Shown: piece after piece, positions 8,275-16,085 of the stretch
Numbering within the stretch: position 1 is the stretch's first letter
Layout of the letters: each line of letters begins with the position of its first letter
Origin: Actinomadura sp. NBRC 104412
GTDB lineage: Bacteria; Actinomycetota; Actinomycetes; Streptosporangiales; Streptosporangiaceae
Reading direction: 5' to 3'
Assembly (NCBI RefSeq): GCF_030269515.1
Contig: NZ_BSTM01000012.1
Coordinates: 62,001 to 126,000 of the forward strand
DNA: 64,000 nucleotides
The notes under the pieces: generated by a model
Seen by the model: only the letters and a program-made list of their open reading frames with translations
Database searches by the model: none
Told to the model about the DNA's origin: nothing
Position numbers and translations under genes: made by a program

Positions 8275-9173
8275 ATGGGGGACTACGGGCGGCGACTCCG
8301 GTTCGGCCACTATCTCGATCCGGACGCCGGGACGGAGCCGGTGACCACCGCTCAGCGCGCGGACCGGCTGGGCCTGGACCTGCTCGGGATCGCCGACCGT
8401 CCGTACGACGGCCGGTGCCTGGACGCGCCCGCCCTGATGGCGACCGTGCTGGCCGCCGCCAGGCGGATCCGCGTGTTCCCGGCCGTGGCCTGCCTGCCGC
8501 TGCGCCCGCCCGTTGTGCTCGCCAAGACGATCGCGTCGCTGGACGTGCTGAGCGGCGGCCGGGTCGAGCTCGGCCTCGGCTGCGGCACGGCTCCGGACGG
8601 CGTCCGGTCGTTCGGTGGACGGCCCCTGCCCGCCGCCGGCGCGCGCGCCGCGCTGGAGGAGGCGGTGCTGGTCGTCCGGTCGATGTGGGACGGCGGCAAC
8701 GGCATCCATTTCAGGGGCGAGCACTACCGGGTGGACGGGGCGAGGCCGGGTCCCGCACCGGCGCACCCGATCGGCGTGTGGCTCGGGGTGACCGGGCCGC
8801 GCTCGCTGGCCCTGGCCGGGCGGATCGCCGACGGCTGGATCGCGATGTCGTCGCGGGTCCCGCCCGCGCGGCTGCCGGACGCGCAGCGCCGGATCGACGA
8901 GGCCGCCCTCGAGGCGGGACGCGACCCGGCGGAGATCCGCCGCGTCTACGTGCTGAACGGCTCCATCGACCGCGGCGCGGCACGGCGGTCGGCGCCGCGC
9001 GGCCTGCTGAACGGCGACCCGCCCGCTGGGTGGACGAGATCGCCGAACTGGCCGTCGGGTACGGCGTGGACTCGTTCCTGTACGGGGGCGACCCCGCCGG
9101 CCTGGAGGTGTTCGCCCTGGAGATCGTCCCGGAGGTGCGGGAGACCGTCGGGCGCGAGCGCGCGAGGTTGTGA
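8275..9173 (+). pseudogene. Frameshifted LLM-class F420-dependent oxidoreductase
   Basis: From ATG 8275 the sequence reads as an LLM-class, F420-type oxidoreductase (RADRLGLDLLGIADRPYDGR, IRVFPAVACLPLRPP, LDVLSGGRVELGLGCGT, GVTGPRSLALAGRIADGWIAMSS) up to about 9018. The family-like ending (ARWVDEIAELAVGYGVDSFLYGG, cut short here, to stop 9171-9173) is in the next frame. Restoring one C in the run near 9016-9024 would join the halves into about 299 residues. So either a base was lost in the genome or the sequence has an error. If unrepaired, translation runs on far into antisense of argS. It is convergent with argS. Confidence 0.75.
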
Positions 9174-9180
9174 GCCGCGC

Positions 9181-10926
9181 TCACATGCGCTCGGGCGTGG
9201 GCACGCCCAGCAGGCCGAGGCCGGTCTCCAGCGTGCGCAGCGTCGCCGCGGCCAGCGCCAGCCGGGACGCCCTCGTCTCCTCGTCCGGGGCCTTCAGCAC
9301 CGGGCAGTTCTCGTAGAACGCCGTGTACGCCGAGGCCAGATCGAAGATGTAGCCCGCGAGCCGGTGCGGTTCGGCGGTCGCGCCCGCCTGCTCCAGCACC
9401 GCGCCGAAGCCCAGCAGGTGCAGGGCCAGCGCCCGCTCGGCCTCGTGCCCGAGCACGATCGGGCCGTGCGCCTCCTCGGGCCGCAGCCCGCCCCTGCGGA
9501 AGATCGACCGGATCCGGGCGACGGCGTACTGGAGGTACGGGCCGGTGTTCCCGCGGAAGGCGATCATCCGGTCGAAGTCGAAGACGTACTCGCTGTCGCG
9601 GGCCGTCGACAGGTCGGCGTACTTGACCGCGCCGATCCCGACCGCCTCCACGATCGCGGCCCGCTCCTCCTCGCCGAGCGACTCCTCGCGTTCGATCTTG
9701 TCGTACTCCACCCCGGCCCGCTCGACGGCCTCGTCCAGCAGCTCGCTCAGCTTGACCGTGCCGCCGGCCCGGGTGCGCAGGATCTTGCGGTCGGTGCCCA
9801 GCACGTTGCCGATCTCGGCGTGCTCGGCCGACACCTCGTCGGGCAGCCAGCCGGCCATCCGCGCCACCGCGAACACCATCTGGAAGTGCAGCGACTGCGG
9901 CGCGCCCACCACGTAGACCATCCGGTTGACCCGCTCGGTCTCGACCCGGTACTTCACGGTGGCCAGATCGGTGGTGGAGTAGTTGTAGCCGCCGTCGCTC
10001 TTGCGCAGGATCACCGGGAGCGGCTCCCCGTCGCGGCCCTTGAACCCGGGCGGGAACACGCACAGCGCGCCGTCGCTGATCACCGCGATGCCGCGGGACT
10101 CCAGCTCCTCGGTGATCGGGCCGAGCATGTCGTTGTAAAAGCTCTCGCCCTTGATGTCGGCGTCGGTGAGGGTGATCCGCAGCCGCCGGTAGACGGAGTT
10201 GAAGTACCGCTTGGAGACGTCCACCAGCAGGTTCCAGAGCCGCAGCGTCTCGGGGTCGCCGGACTGAAGTGCTACCACCCGCCGCCTCGACCGGTCGGCG
10301 AACTCCTCGTCGGAGTCGAACTTCCGGCGGGCGGCCTGGTAGAACGCGGTCAGGTCGCTGACGGACGAGTCGTCCCGCGCGGCGGCCTCCTCGCCGAGGT
10401 CGAGCAGGTGCTCGATGAGCATGCCGAACGGGGTGCCCCAGTCGCCGATGTGGTTGTCCCTGATCACCTCGTGGCCCAGGAACTCCAGGATCCGGGCGAT
10501 CGCGTCGCCCACGATCGTCGTCCGCAGATGCCCGACGTGCATCTCCTTGGCGACGTTGGGCGAGGAGTACTCCACCACGACCCTCTGGGGGGCCTCGGTG
10601 GGGGGCACGTCCAGCCGCTCCTCCTCCAGGACCCGCCGGGCCTGCTCCGCGATCCACTCGTCCTTGAGGGTCAGGTTGATGAAGCCGGGCCCGCTGACCT
10701 CGACACCGGAGGCCACGTCGGCGACGTCCAGCCTGGCCACGATCTCGTTCGCCACCTCGCGCGGCGCGCGGCCCAGCCTCTTGGCCAGCGGCAGCGCCAC
10801 GTTGGCCTGGAGGTCGGCGAACTGCGACGGCCGGATGACCGGGTCGGTGTCCGCGTACGACGGTCCGAAGGCGGCGGCCAGCGCGGCCTGGACCCGGGCG
10901 GCGAGTACGAGTTGCGGATCGGGCAT
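9181..10926 (-). CDS. argS: Arginyl-tRNA synthetase
   Basis: A 581-residue class I synthetase that charges tRNA-Arg. The N-terminal additional domain (about residues 1-110) is followed by the HIGH-like motif in SSPNVAKEMHVGHLRTT. An anticodon-binding DALR-type domain ends the protein (EETRASRLALAAATLRTLETGLGLLGVPTPERM is seen in part). The length matches bacterial ArgRS. It ends 8 bp from the convergent frameshifted gene and starts 56 bp after plsX stops, so the two minus-strand genes may share transcription, an unusual pairing. Confidence 0.96.
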   Translation of the reverse strand: MPDPQLVLAARVQAALAAAFGPSYADTDPVIRPSQFADLQANVALPLAKRLGRAPREVANEIVARLDVADVASGVEVSGPGFINLTLKDEWIAEQARRVLEEERLDVPPTEAPQRVVVEYSSPNVAKEMHVGHLRTTIVGDAIARILEFLGHEVIRDNHIGDWGTPFGMLIEHLLDLGEEAAARDDSSVSDLTAFYQAARRKFDSDEEFADRSRRRVVALQSGDPETLRLWNLLVDVSKRYFNSVYRRLRITLTDADIKGESFYNDMLGPITEELESRGIAVISDGALCVFPPGFKGRDGEPLPVILRKSDGGYNYSTTDLATVKYRVETERVNRMVYVVGAPQSLHFQMVFAVARMAGWLPDEVSAEHAEIGNVLGTDRKILRTRAGGTVKLSELLDEAVERAGVEYDKIEREESLGEEERAAIVEAVGIGAVKYADLSTARDSEYVFDFDRMIAFRGNTGPYLQYAVARIRSIFRRGGLRPEEAHGPIVLGHEAERALALHLLGFGAVLEQAGATAEPHRLAGYIFDLASAYTAFYENCPVLKAPDEETRASRLALAAATLRTLETGLGLLGVPTPERM

Positions 10927-10982
10927 GTGCCAAGGTTATCGGCGCCGCGGCAGCGGACCGGACACATTCGCCAGGGAGGTGA

Positions 10983-12164
10983 TCAGCGCTCCCGGGGCTC
11001 GTCCTCGGCCGCCTCCGGCGCCGTGTCGGGATCGGAGCCGCGCTCCCGCTCCTCCTTGTCGCGGCCCGTCAGGCGGCCGAGCCTGGACGGGGTGCGCAGG
11101 GCGCCGACCTGCTCGCGGATCCGGTCCACGATCCGCCCCGCCACCAGTTCCTCGGCGAGCAGGCAGGCGGAGGTGATCGCGCGGGCCCTGGACGCCCCGT
11201 GCGCGATGACCACCGTCCCGTTCAGGCCGAGCAGCACCCCGCCGCCGTAGGTCTCGGCGTCCAGCCGCTCCCTCAGCTCCAGCAGCCGGCGGCGCTGGAA
11301 CAGCGTCCCGAACCTGGCGGCCCGGCTGCCGGACATGGTTCGCCGCAGCTCCTCCAGGGCCGCGCGGGCGGCGCCCTCCATGGTCTTCAGCGCCACGTTG
11401 CCGGTGAAGCCGTCGGCGACCACCACGTCCACCGCGCCGCTCAGCAGGTCGTGGCCCTCGACGTTCCCGGCGAACTCGATGCCCTGCTGCCCGCCGGACA
11501 GCAGCTCGTACGCCCGCCTGGTGGCCTTGTTGCCCTTGCCCGCCTCGGCGCCGATGTTCAGCAGGCCCACCCGCGGCCTGGGCAGTCCCAGCAGGATCTG
11601 CGCGTACGCGGTGCCCACGGCGGCGAACTGCACCAGCGTCTCGGGCTTCACGTCCACGGTGGCGCCGGAGTCCAGCAGCACGGTCGGGCGGGGCCGCGTG
11701 GGCAGGGTCACCGCGATCGCGGGACGCATCACACCCTGCTGCCCCTTGAGCCGCAGCCGCGCGGTCGCCACCACGCCCGCCGTCGTCCCGGCCGAGACCA
11801 GCGCCGACGCCCGCCCCTGCCTGATCAGGCGGCAGGCGATGGCGATGGACGAGCGCGGCTTGCGCCAGCCCGCCAGGGCGCCCTCGCCCATGTCCAGCGC
11901 CTCGTCGGCGTGCGCGATCGGGATCTCGCCGGCCGCCCCGTGGCGCTCCAGCTCGGCGCGGATCCGCGGGGCGCGCCCGACCAGCACCAGCCGGGCGCCG
12001 TGCTCGCGGACGGCCGCCACCGCCCCGGCGATGACCTCCCCGGGGGCGTGGTCGCCGCCCATGGTGTCCACCGCCACGGGCGCGAGCCGTCCGGCGGCCG
12101 TGGCGGGCACGGCCTGCTCGGTACGGTGCGGCGCCGGGCGCGGGCGCCCGCCCGTGCCGGTCAT
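10983..12164 (-). CDS. plsX: Phosphate acyltransferase PlsX
   Basis: A 393-residue PlsX, which makes acyl-phosphate from acyl-ACP for phospholipid synthesis. Diagnostic segments are VAVDTMGGDHAPGEVIAG, ASALVSAGTTAG, LLNIGAEAGKGN, GNVEGHDLL and VVVADGFTGNVALKTMEG. About 25 N-terminal and 45 C-terminal residues extend past the usual core; the C-terminal tail is charged (KEERERGSDPDTAPEAAEDE). ATG 12164 follows CTGGAG. PlsX is more often found beside rpmF/rnc or fab genes, so its place before argS, without those partners, hints at a second copy; that cannot be tested here. Confidence 0.92.
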   Translation of the reverse strand: MTGTGGRPRPAPHRTEQAVPATAAGRLAPVAVDTMGGDHAPGEVIAGAVAAVREHGARLVLVGRAPRIRAELERHGAAGEIPIAHADEALDMGEGALAGWRKPRSSIAIACRLIRQGRASALVSAGTTAGVVATARLRLKGQQGVMRPAIAVTLPTRPRPTVLLDSGATVDVKPETLVQFAAVGTAYAQILLGLPRPRVGLLNIGAEAGKGNKATRRAYELLSGGQQGIEFAGNVEGHDLLSGAVDVVVADGFTGNVALKTMEGAARAALEELRRTMSGSRAARFGTLFQRRRLLELRERLDAETYGGGVLLGLNGTVVIAHGASRARAITSACLLAEELVAGRIVDRIREQVGALRTPSRLGRLTGRDKEERERGSDPDTAPEAAEDEPRER

Positions 12165-12295
12165 GGCGACTCCAGGTGGGTGAAAGGACGCGATGTGCCG
12201 GATGACGGCGGTTCATCGCATGCTAGGCGGTCCCTTCACCCGCCCCGACCGGCGGGTTGTGCTCGGGCGGGCGGGCGACGGCGTTCCGGGCGCGG

Positions 12296-12712
12296 TCAGC
12301 CCGTCTCGCGGCGGCAGTCGGCGCCGAGGCAGCGGGCGTTCTCCACCACCGGCCGGCCGTCGATCAGGATCGTGAAGTGGTGCGTCTTGGTCCTGTCCTC
12401 GCCGGTGCCGATGACCTGGACGTCGCGCCGGTCGGTGGTCGTGCCCTTGCAGCCGGCGCGCAGCCTCAGCTTGGTCCAGCCCTCGATGTCGGTGCACTGC
12501 AACGCCGAGGCCAGGGAGACGCCGCGGCCGCGCAGCTCCTCGGTGGCGTTGGCGGCCAGCGCGTTGCGCAGCGCCGTCTGGGTCGGGTAGCGCAGTTCCT
12601 TGGAGTCGGTCAGCAGGAAGAAGGCGGTGGCGGCTATCGCCCCGGCCAGGCCGGTCGCGCCCGCCGCCACCACGCGTGTGCGGGTGATCTTCACAAGCCG
12701 TTTCGTCGCCAC
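12296..12712 (-). CDS. Small membrane-anchored protein with extracytoplasmic Cys domain
   Basis: A 138-residue protein with a basic N-terminus and one hydrophobic segment at about residues 14-34 (VVAAGATGLAGAIAATAFFL), followed by about 100 residues likely outside the membrane. Four cysteines occur in that part (ALQCTD, RAGCKGT, NARCLGADC). The Cys-containing beta-rich pattern is reminiscent of DUF4333-type secreted domains, but the match is weak and I do not assign it. It lies between plsX and an alpha/beta hydrolase, all on the minus strand. Function unknown. Confidence 0.7.
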   Translation of the reverse strand: MATKRLVKITRTRVVAAGATGLAGAIAATAFFLLTDSKELRYPTQTALRNALAANATEELRGRGVSLASALQCTDIEGWTKLRLRAGCKGTTTDRRDVQVIGTGEDRTKTHHFTILIDGRPVVENARCLGADCRRETG

Positions 12713-12808
12713 GGAGACGGGGCGGTATGCGGGACGTGCCCAGGTTTTCCGTTCCTCCGGGCAAGTCCTTGCCCGGAGGCGGGCGCCGGGGGCGGTCCGG
12801 CCGCGGGC

Positions 12809-13675
12809 TCATCCCAGCACCCCGGCGACGGCGTCGGCGATCGCGTCCGGCCGGTCGAGCTGGAGCATGTGCCTGGCCCCCGGCAGCTCGACCTGCCGTC
12901 CGCGCGGGCTCATCGCGGCCAGCAGGCGGTGCCCCCGTGACCACTCCCGTCCCCGGCCGGTGTCCTGGACGTCGCCGAGCGCCGTCAGCACGATCAGCGG
13001 GATCGGGGGGAACGGCCGCCGCTCGCGCAGCGCGGCCAGGTCGGCCGCCATCTCCCGGTAGGCGAACTCCTCGGCCACGATGGTGCCGAGCACGGTGCCG
13101 CGTCCGTACACGTCCCGGACCAGGCCCTTCGGTACGGTGTCGTCCCGGTCGCTGGTGAAGCCGAGGACGACGCGCCGTCCGGCGGGACCCGCCAGGCGGG
13201 CGAGCCGCGTCAGGTCGAGGACGGCCGCGAGTGCCCTGGTCAGCGGGTGCAGCACGGCCGCCACCCGGGGCCGTCCGCGCGGGGCGTGCTCGTAGCTCGG
13301 ATCGACGAGCACCATCGCGTTCACCAGCTTGGGATGCGCCCTGGCCAGCGCCTCGGCGGCGAACGCCCCCATGGAATGGGCCAGCACGGTGACCGGCGGG
13401 CCGGCGTCCTCCGCCAGCCCGGCCATGATCCGTACATCGCGGCGCAGGCTCGGCGGCGCCTGCCCGGCGGGGCTCAGCCCCAGTCCGGGCCGGTCGTAGA
13501 TCAGCACGCGGTGCGCGTCCCGCAGGAGCGCCACCGACGGGTCCCAGTCGAACCACGCGCCGCCGAGCCCCGAGGTGATCAGCAGCGGGGGGCCGTCGCG
13601 GCGGCCGGTGTCGATCAGGTCGACCCGCTCGCCCGCCGCCTCGGCGAGCGTCGAGGTGTATCCGGTCCCGGTCAT
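12809..13675 (-). CDS. Alpha/beta hydrolase
   Basis: A 288-residue alpha/beta-hydrolase with TSGLGGAWFDWDPSVALLRD as oxyanion region, nucleophile elbow LAHSMGAFAAEALA (Ser) and a final ARHMLQLDRPDAI holding the catalytic His. It probably cleaves an ester or similar bond in the cytoplasm; the substrate is unknown. ATG 13675 is chosen because GAGGAGCGG lies at good spacing. An upstream in-frame extension to 13777 is Arg-rich and unlike the family. It diverges from the KamA-like gene across a 355-bp gap with palindromes. Confidence 0.82.
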   Translation of the reverse strand: MTGTGYTSTLAEAAGERVDLIDTGRRDGPPLLITSGLGGAWFDWDPSVALLRDAHRVLIYDRPGLGLSPAGQAPPSLRRDVRIMAGLAEDAGPPVTVLAHSMGAFAAEALARAHPKLVNAMVLVDPSYEHAPRGRPRVAAVLHPLTRALAAVLDLTRLARLAGPAGRRVVLGFTSDRDDTVPKGLVRDVYGRGTVLGTIVAEEFAYREMAADLAALRERRPFPPIPLIVLTALGDVQDTGRGREWSRGHRLLAAMSPRGRQVELPGARHMLQLDRPDAIADAVAGVLG

Positions 13676-14030
13676 CGTGCCGCTCCTCGCCGTACCCGGA
13701 GTGCCGTACCCGTAGTGCCGCCGCCGTTCGCCGCGACCAGGGCGGACCCTGTACGGCGGGCCCCAGCATAGGCACACTGGGACGCGGAGAACGCCTCACA
13801 TCCCGTAACCGCCAGGACCTGGGACGGGGACCCGCACCGCCGTTCGTCCGATTTGTCAGATCTGCTGGTGACCAGCATCTTTGTTGTGGCATGCGGGTAG
13901 ATATTCGTTATAGGGATGTTTGAACCGCTTCAAGGGGGGTGTGCCGGGCCACAGCCATCACTATCCGTTATGTCCACGCGCCCGGCCCCTCCGGGCGCGA
14001 CTCCCCGCTGACGTCAAGGAGACCCAACAC
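13676..14030. promoter_or_regulatory. 355-bp divergent intergenic region with palindromes
   Basis: No gene is visible. The region between the hydrolase (minus) and KamA-like gene (plus) contains a 15-bp palindrome TGCTGG-TGA-CCAGCA at 13863-13877, then an AT-richer stretch (atattcgttatagg, 13901-13914) and a second inverted repeat TTGAA-n4-TTCAA at 13920-13933. Such palindromes beside an AT-rich patch suggest operator and promoter sites for the KamA-like gene. An AAGGAG ribosome site lies at 14017-14022. I could not define a convincing -35/-10 pair. Confidence 0.4.
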
Positions 14031-15344
14031 GTGACACTGGTGAACGACGCGGCTCCCGCCCTGCGATCCTCCGGTCGTAATTTCCGCGCCTTCACGGCGA
14101 AGCACCTCGACGAGCTGACCGCCCGCGCGGGTCTGAGCGCGCGGGAACGGTTGGAGATCCGGGCGGTCGCGACGGTGCTGCCGTTCCGGACCAACGCCTA
14201 CGTCGTCGAGGAGCTGATCGACTGGTCGGCCGCTCCCGACGACCCGATCTACCGGCTGGTGTTCCCCAGTGCGGACATGCTCCCGGAGGCCGATGTCGCC
14301 CGGCTCTGCGACCTGCTGCGCCGCGAGGCGCCCAAGGCAGAGATCGAGGCCGCCGCGCACCAGGTGCGGATGCGGCTCAACCCCCACCCGGCCGGGCAGA
14401 TGGAGCTGAACATCCCCAGCTTCGGCGACGGCAAGGTCCCCGGGCTCCAGCACAAGTACGACGAGACCGTGCTGTACTTCCCCAAGCAGGGCCAGACCTG
14501 CCACGCCTACTGCACCTACTGCTTCCGCTGGGCGCAGTTCGTCGGCGAGCCCGATCTGAAGATGGCCGGGGACGACTCCGGCCGGCTGCGGGACTACCTG
14601 CTGGCCCATCCCCAGGTGACCAGCGTCCTGTTCACCGGTGGCGACGCCATGATCATGGGTGAGCCGGTGCTGCGGCGCTACATCGAGCCGCTGCTGGAAC
14701 TGGAGCAGCTCGAGTCGATCAGGATCGGCACCAAGGCGCTGGCCTACTGGCCGGCCAAGTTCGTCACCGACCCCGACGCCGAGGCCATGCTGCGCCTGTT
14801 CGAGCAGGTCGTGGAGTCCGGCAAGAACCTGGCCTTCCAAGCCCACTTCACCCATCCGCGCGAGCTGGAGCCGCTGGCGGTCACCGAGGCGGTGCGGCGC
14901 ATCCGCGGCACCGGCGCGGTCATCCGCACCCAGGCGCCGCTGATCCGCACCATCAACGACGACCCCGCGGTGTGGAACACCATGTGGCGCGCGCAGACCA
15001 GGATGGGCTTGGTCCCGTACTACATGTTCGTGGAGCGCGACACCGGCCCCCAGGACTATTTCGCCGTCCCGCTGGCCCGCGCGTACGAGATCTTCCGGGA
15101 CGCCTTCGCGGGCATCTCCGGCCTGTCCCGCACCGTCCGCGGCCCGTCCATGTCCGCCACCCCCGGCAAGGTGTGCGTGGACGGGGTGGTGGAGGTGGCC
15201 GGGCAGAAGGTGTTCGCGCTGCACTTCATCCAGTGCCGCGATCCCGAGCTGGTCGGCAGGCCCTTCTTCGCCGAGTACGACCCCACCGCCGTGTGGCTGG
15301 ACGATCTCAAACCCGCCTTCGCCGACCGCTTCCCCTGGCAATAG
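14031..15344 (+). CDS. KamA-family radical SAM protein (lysine 2,3-aminomutase-like)
   Basis: A 437-residue radical SAM protein. The iron-sulfur cluster motif CX3CX2C is TCHAYCTYCFRW (C157, C161, C164), preceded by KYDETVLYFPKQGQ and followed by LFTGGDAMIM. These match lysine 2,3-aminomutase-type enzymes, which shift an amino group with SAM and PLP. The Lys in GQKVFALHF is the likely PLP lysine by alignment with HDKVILRNF of clostridial aminomutase, read from memory. Which amino acid is used is unknown. GTG 14031 follows AAGGAG by 8 nt. The gene appears to stand alone and ends at a strong hairpin. Confidence 0.82.
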   Translation: MTLVNDAAPALRSSGRNFRAFTAKHLDELTARAGLSARERLEIRAVATVLPFRTNAYVVEELIDWSAAPDDPIYRLVFPSADMLPEADVARLCDLLRREAPKAEIEAAAHQVRMRLNPHPAGQMELNIPSFGDGKVPGLQHKYDETVLYFPKQGQTCHAYCTYCFRWAQFVGEPDLKMAGDDSGRLRDYLLAHPQVTSVLFTGGDAMIMGEPVLRRYIEPLLELEQLESIRIGTKALAYWPAKFVTDPDAEAMLRLFEQVVESGKNLAFQAHFTHPRELEPLAVTEAVRRIRGTGAVIRTQAPLIRTINDDPAVWNTMWRAQTRMGLVPYYMFVERDTGPQDYFAVPLARAYEIFRDAFAGISGLSRTVRGPSMSATPGKVCVDGVVEVAGQKVFALHFIQCRDPELVGRPFFAEYDPTAVWLDDLKPAFADRFPWQ

Positions 15345-15366
15345 CGTCCCCTGGCAACGGCGACGT

Positions 15367-15396
15367 CCCGGGTGGGGGCGCTCCTCCCCACCCGGG
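15367..15396 (+). terminator. Hairpin terminator after the KamA-like gene
   Basis: Perfect 11-bp arms CCCGGGTGGGG (15367-15377) and CCCCACCCGGG (15386-15396) with an 8-nt loop, 23 nt after the stop codon. There is no T-tract, which is usual for actinomycete terminators. Confidence 0.7.
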
Positions 15397-15471
15397 TCCG
15401 CTGCCCGGCGGGCGCCTGCCCTGACAGACGCCTGCGAGCGATCTGGCAGAACGGCCCGGCAGCCTGGCGGC

Positions 15472-16065
15472 ATGATGTTCACCGAAGTGTTCGTCCCCAA
15501 AGGCCGCCTCACCGCCGACCGCCGCCGCAGGCTCGCCCAGGGGTTCATGGGCTGCATGACAGGGGCCGGAGAAGAGATGGACGAGCGGCAGGCCGCCGTC
15601 TTCGCGTCCCAGTTCCACGTGGTGCTGCACGAGCCCGAGACCTGGGTCGTGGGCTCGGACCTCGCCGGCGACCCGCCTCCGTACCTGGTCCGCGTCCACG
15701 TCCCCGGGCCTTGGCGCAAGGACACCAGCGAGTACGTCATCACGACGTTCACCCGGCTGATCGTCGAGGAGGACCCCGGAGCGGCCGTCCAGGTGCACGT
15801 CCTGGGCGTCGCCGACGGGAGCATGGGCGTGCGCGGCGAGGTCAAGACCTCCACCGGGCTCGTGGAGATGATGAACGACCCCCTGCGCCAGGACCTGGCC
15901 GAGGGCCGGGCGGTCGTCGACCCGATCTGCGACATGATCGTCATGCTGGACAAGGCCCCGACCCTGGAGTGGGAGGGCACGCTGTACGGGTTCTGCTGCG
16001 AGGACTGCCGTACGGAGTTCGTCAAGAGGCAGGAGAAGAAGGCCGCCCGTGCCGCTAGCGCCTGA
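15472..16065 (+). CDS. Tautomerase-like domain fused to C-terminal YHS metal-binding domain
   Basis: A 197-residue protein. The first ~135 residues (TEVFVPKGRLTADRRRRLAQ, VVLHEPETWVVG, YLVRVHVPGPWRKDTSEYVI, VHVLGVADGSMG) resemble tautomerase-superfamily proteins, though the catalytic Pro is not at position 2. Residues about 148-188 read as a YHS domain: DPICDMIVMLDKAP, then YGFCCEDCRTEFVKRQ, with three Cys placed as in metal-binding YHS proteins of copper and heavy-metal ATPases. It starts at ATG 15472 or the next ATG at 15475, and lies 20 bp before a SARP regulator on the same strand. A role in sensing or handling metal or an aromatic acid is only a guess. Confidence 0.65.
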   Translation: MMFTEVFVPKGRLTADRRRRLAQGFMGCMTGAGEEMDERQAAVFASQFHVVLHEPETWVVGSDLAGDPPPYLVRVHVPGPWRKDTSEYVITTFTRLIVEEDPGAAVQVHVLGVADGSMGVRGEVKTSTGLVEMMNDPLRQDLAEGRAVVDPICDMIVMLDKAPTLEWEGTLYGFCCEDCRTEFVKRQEKKAARAASA

Positions 16066-16085
16066 ACGGGTGGCAAAGTGGCGGT

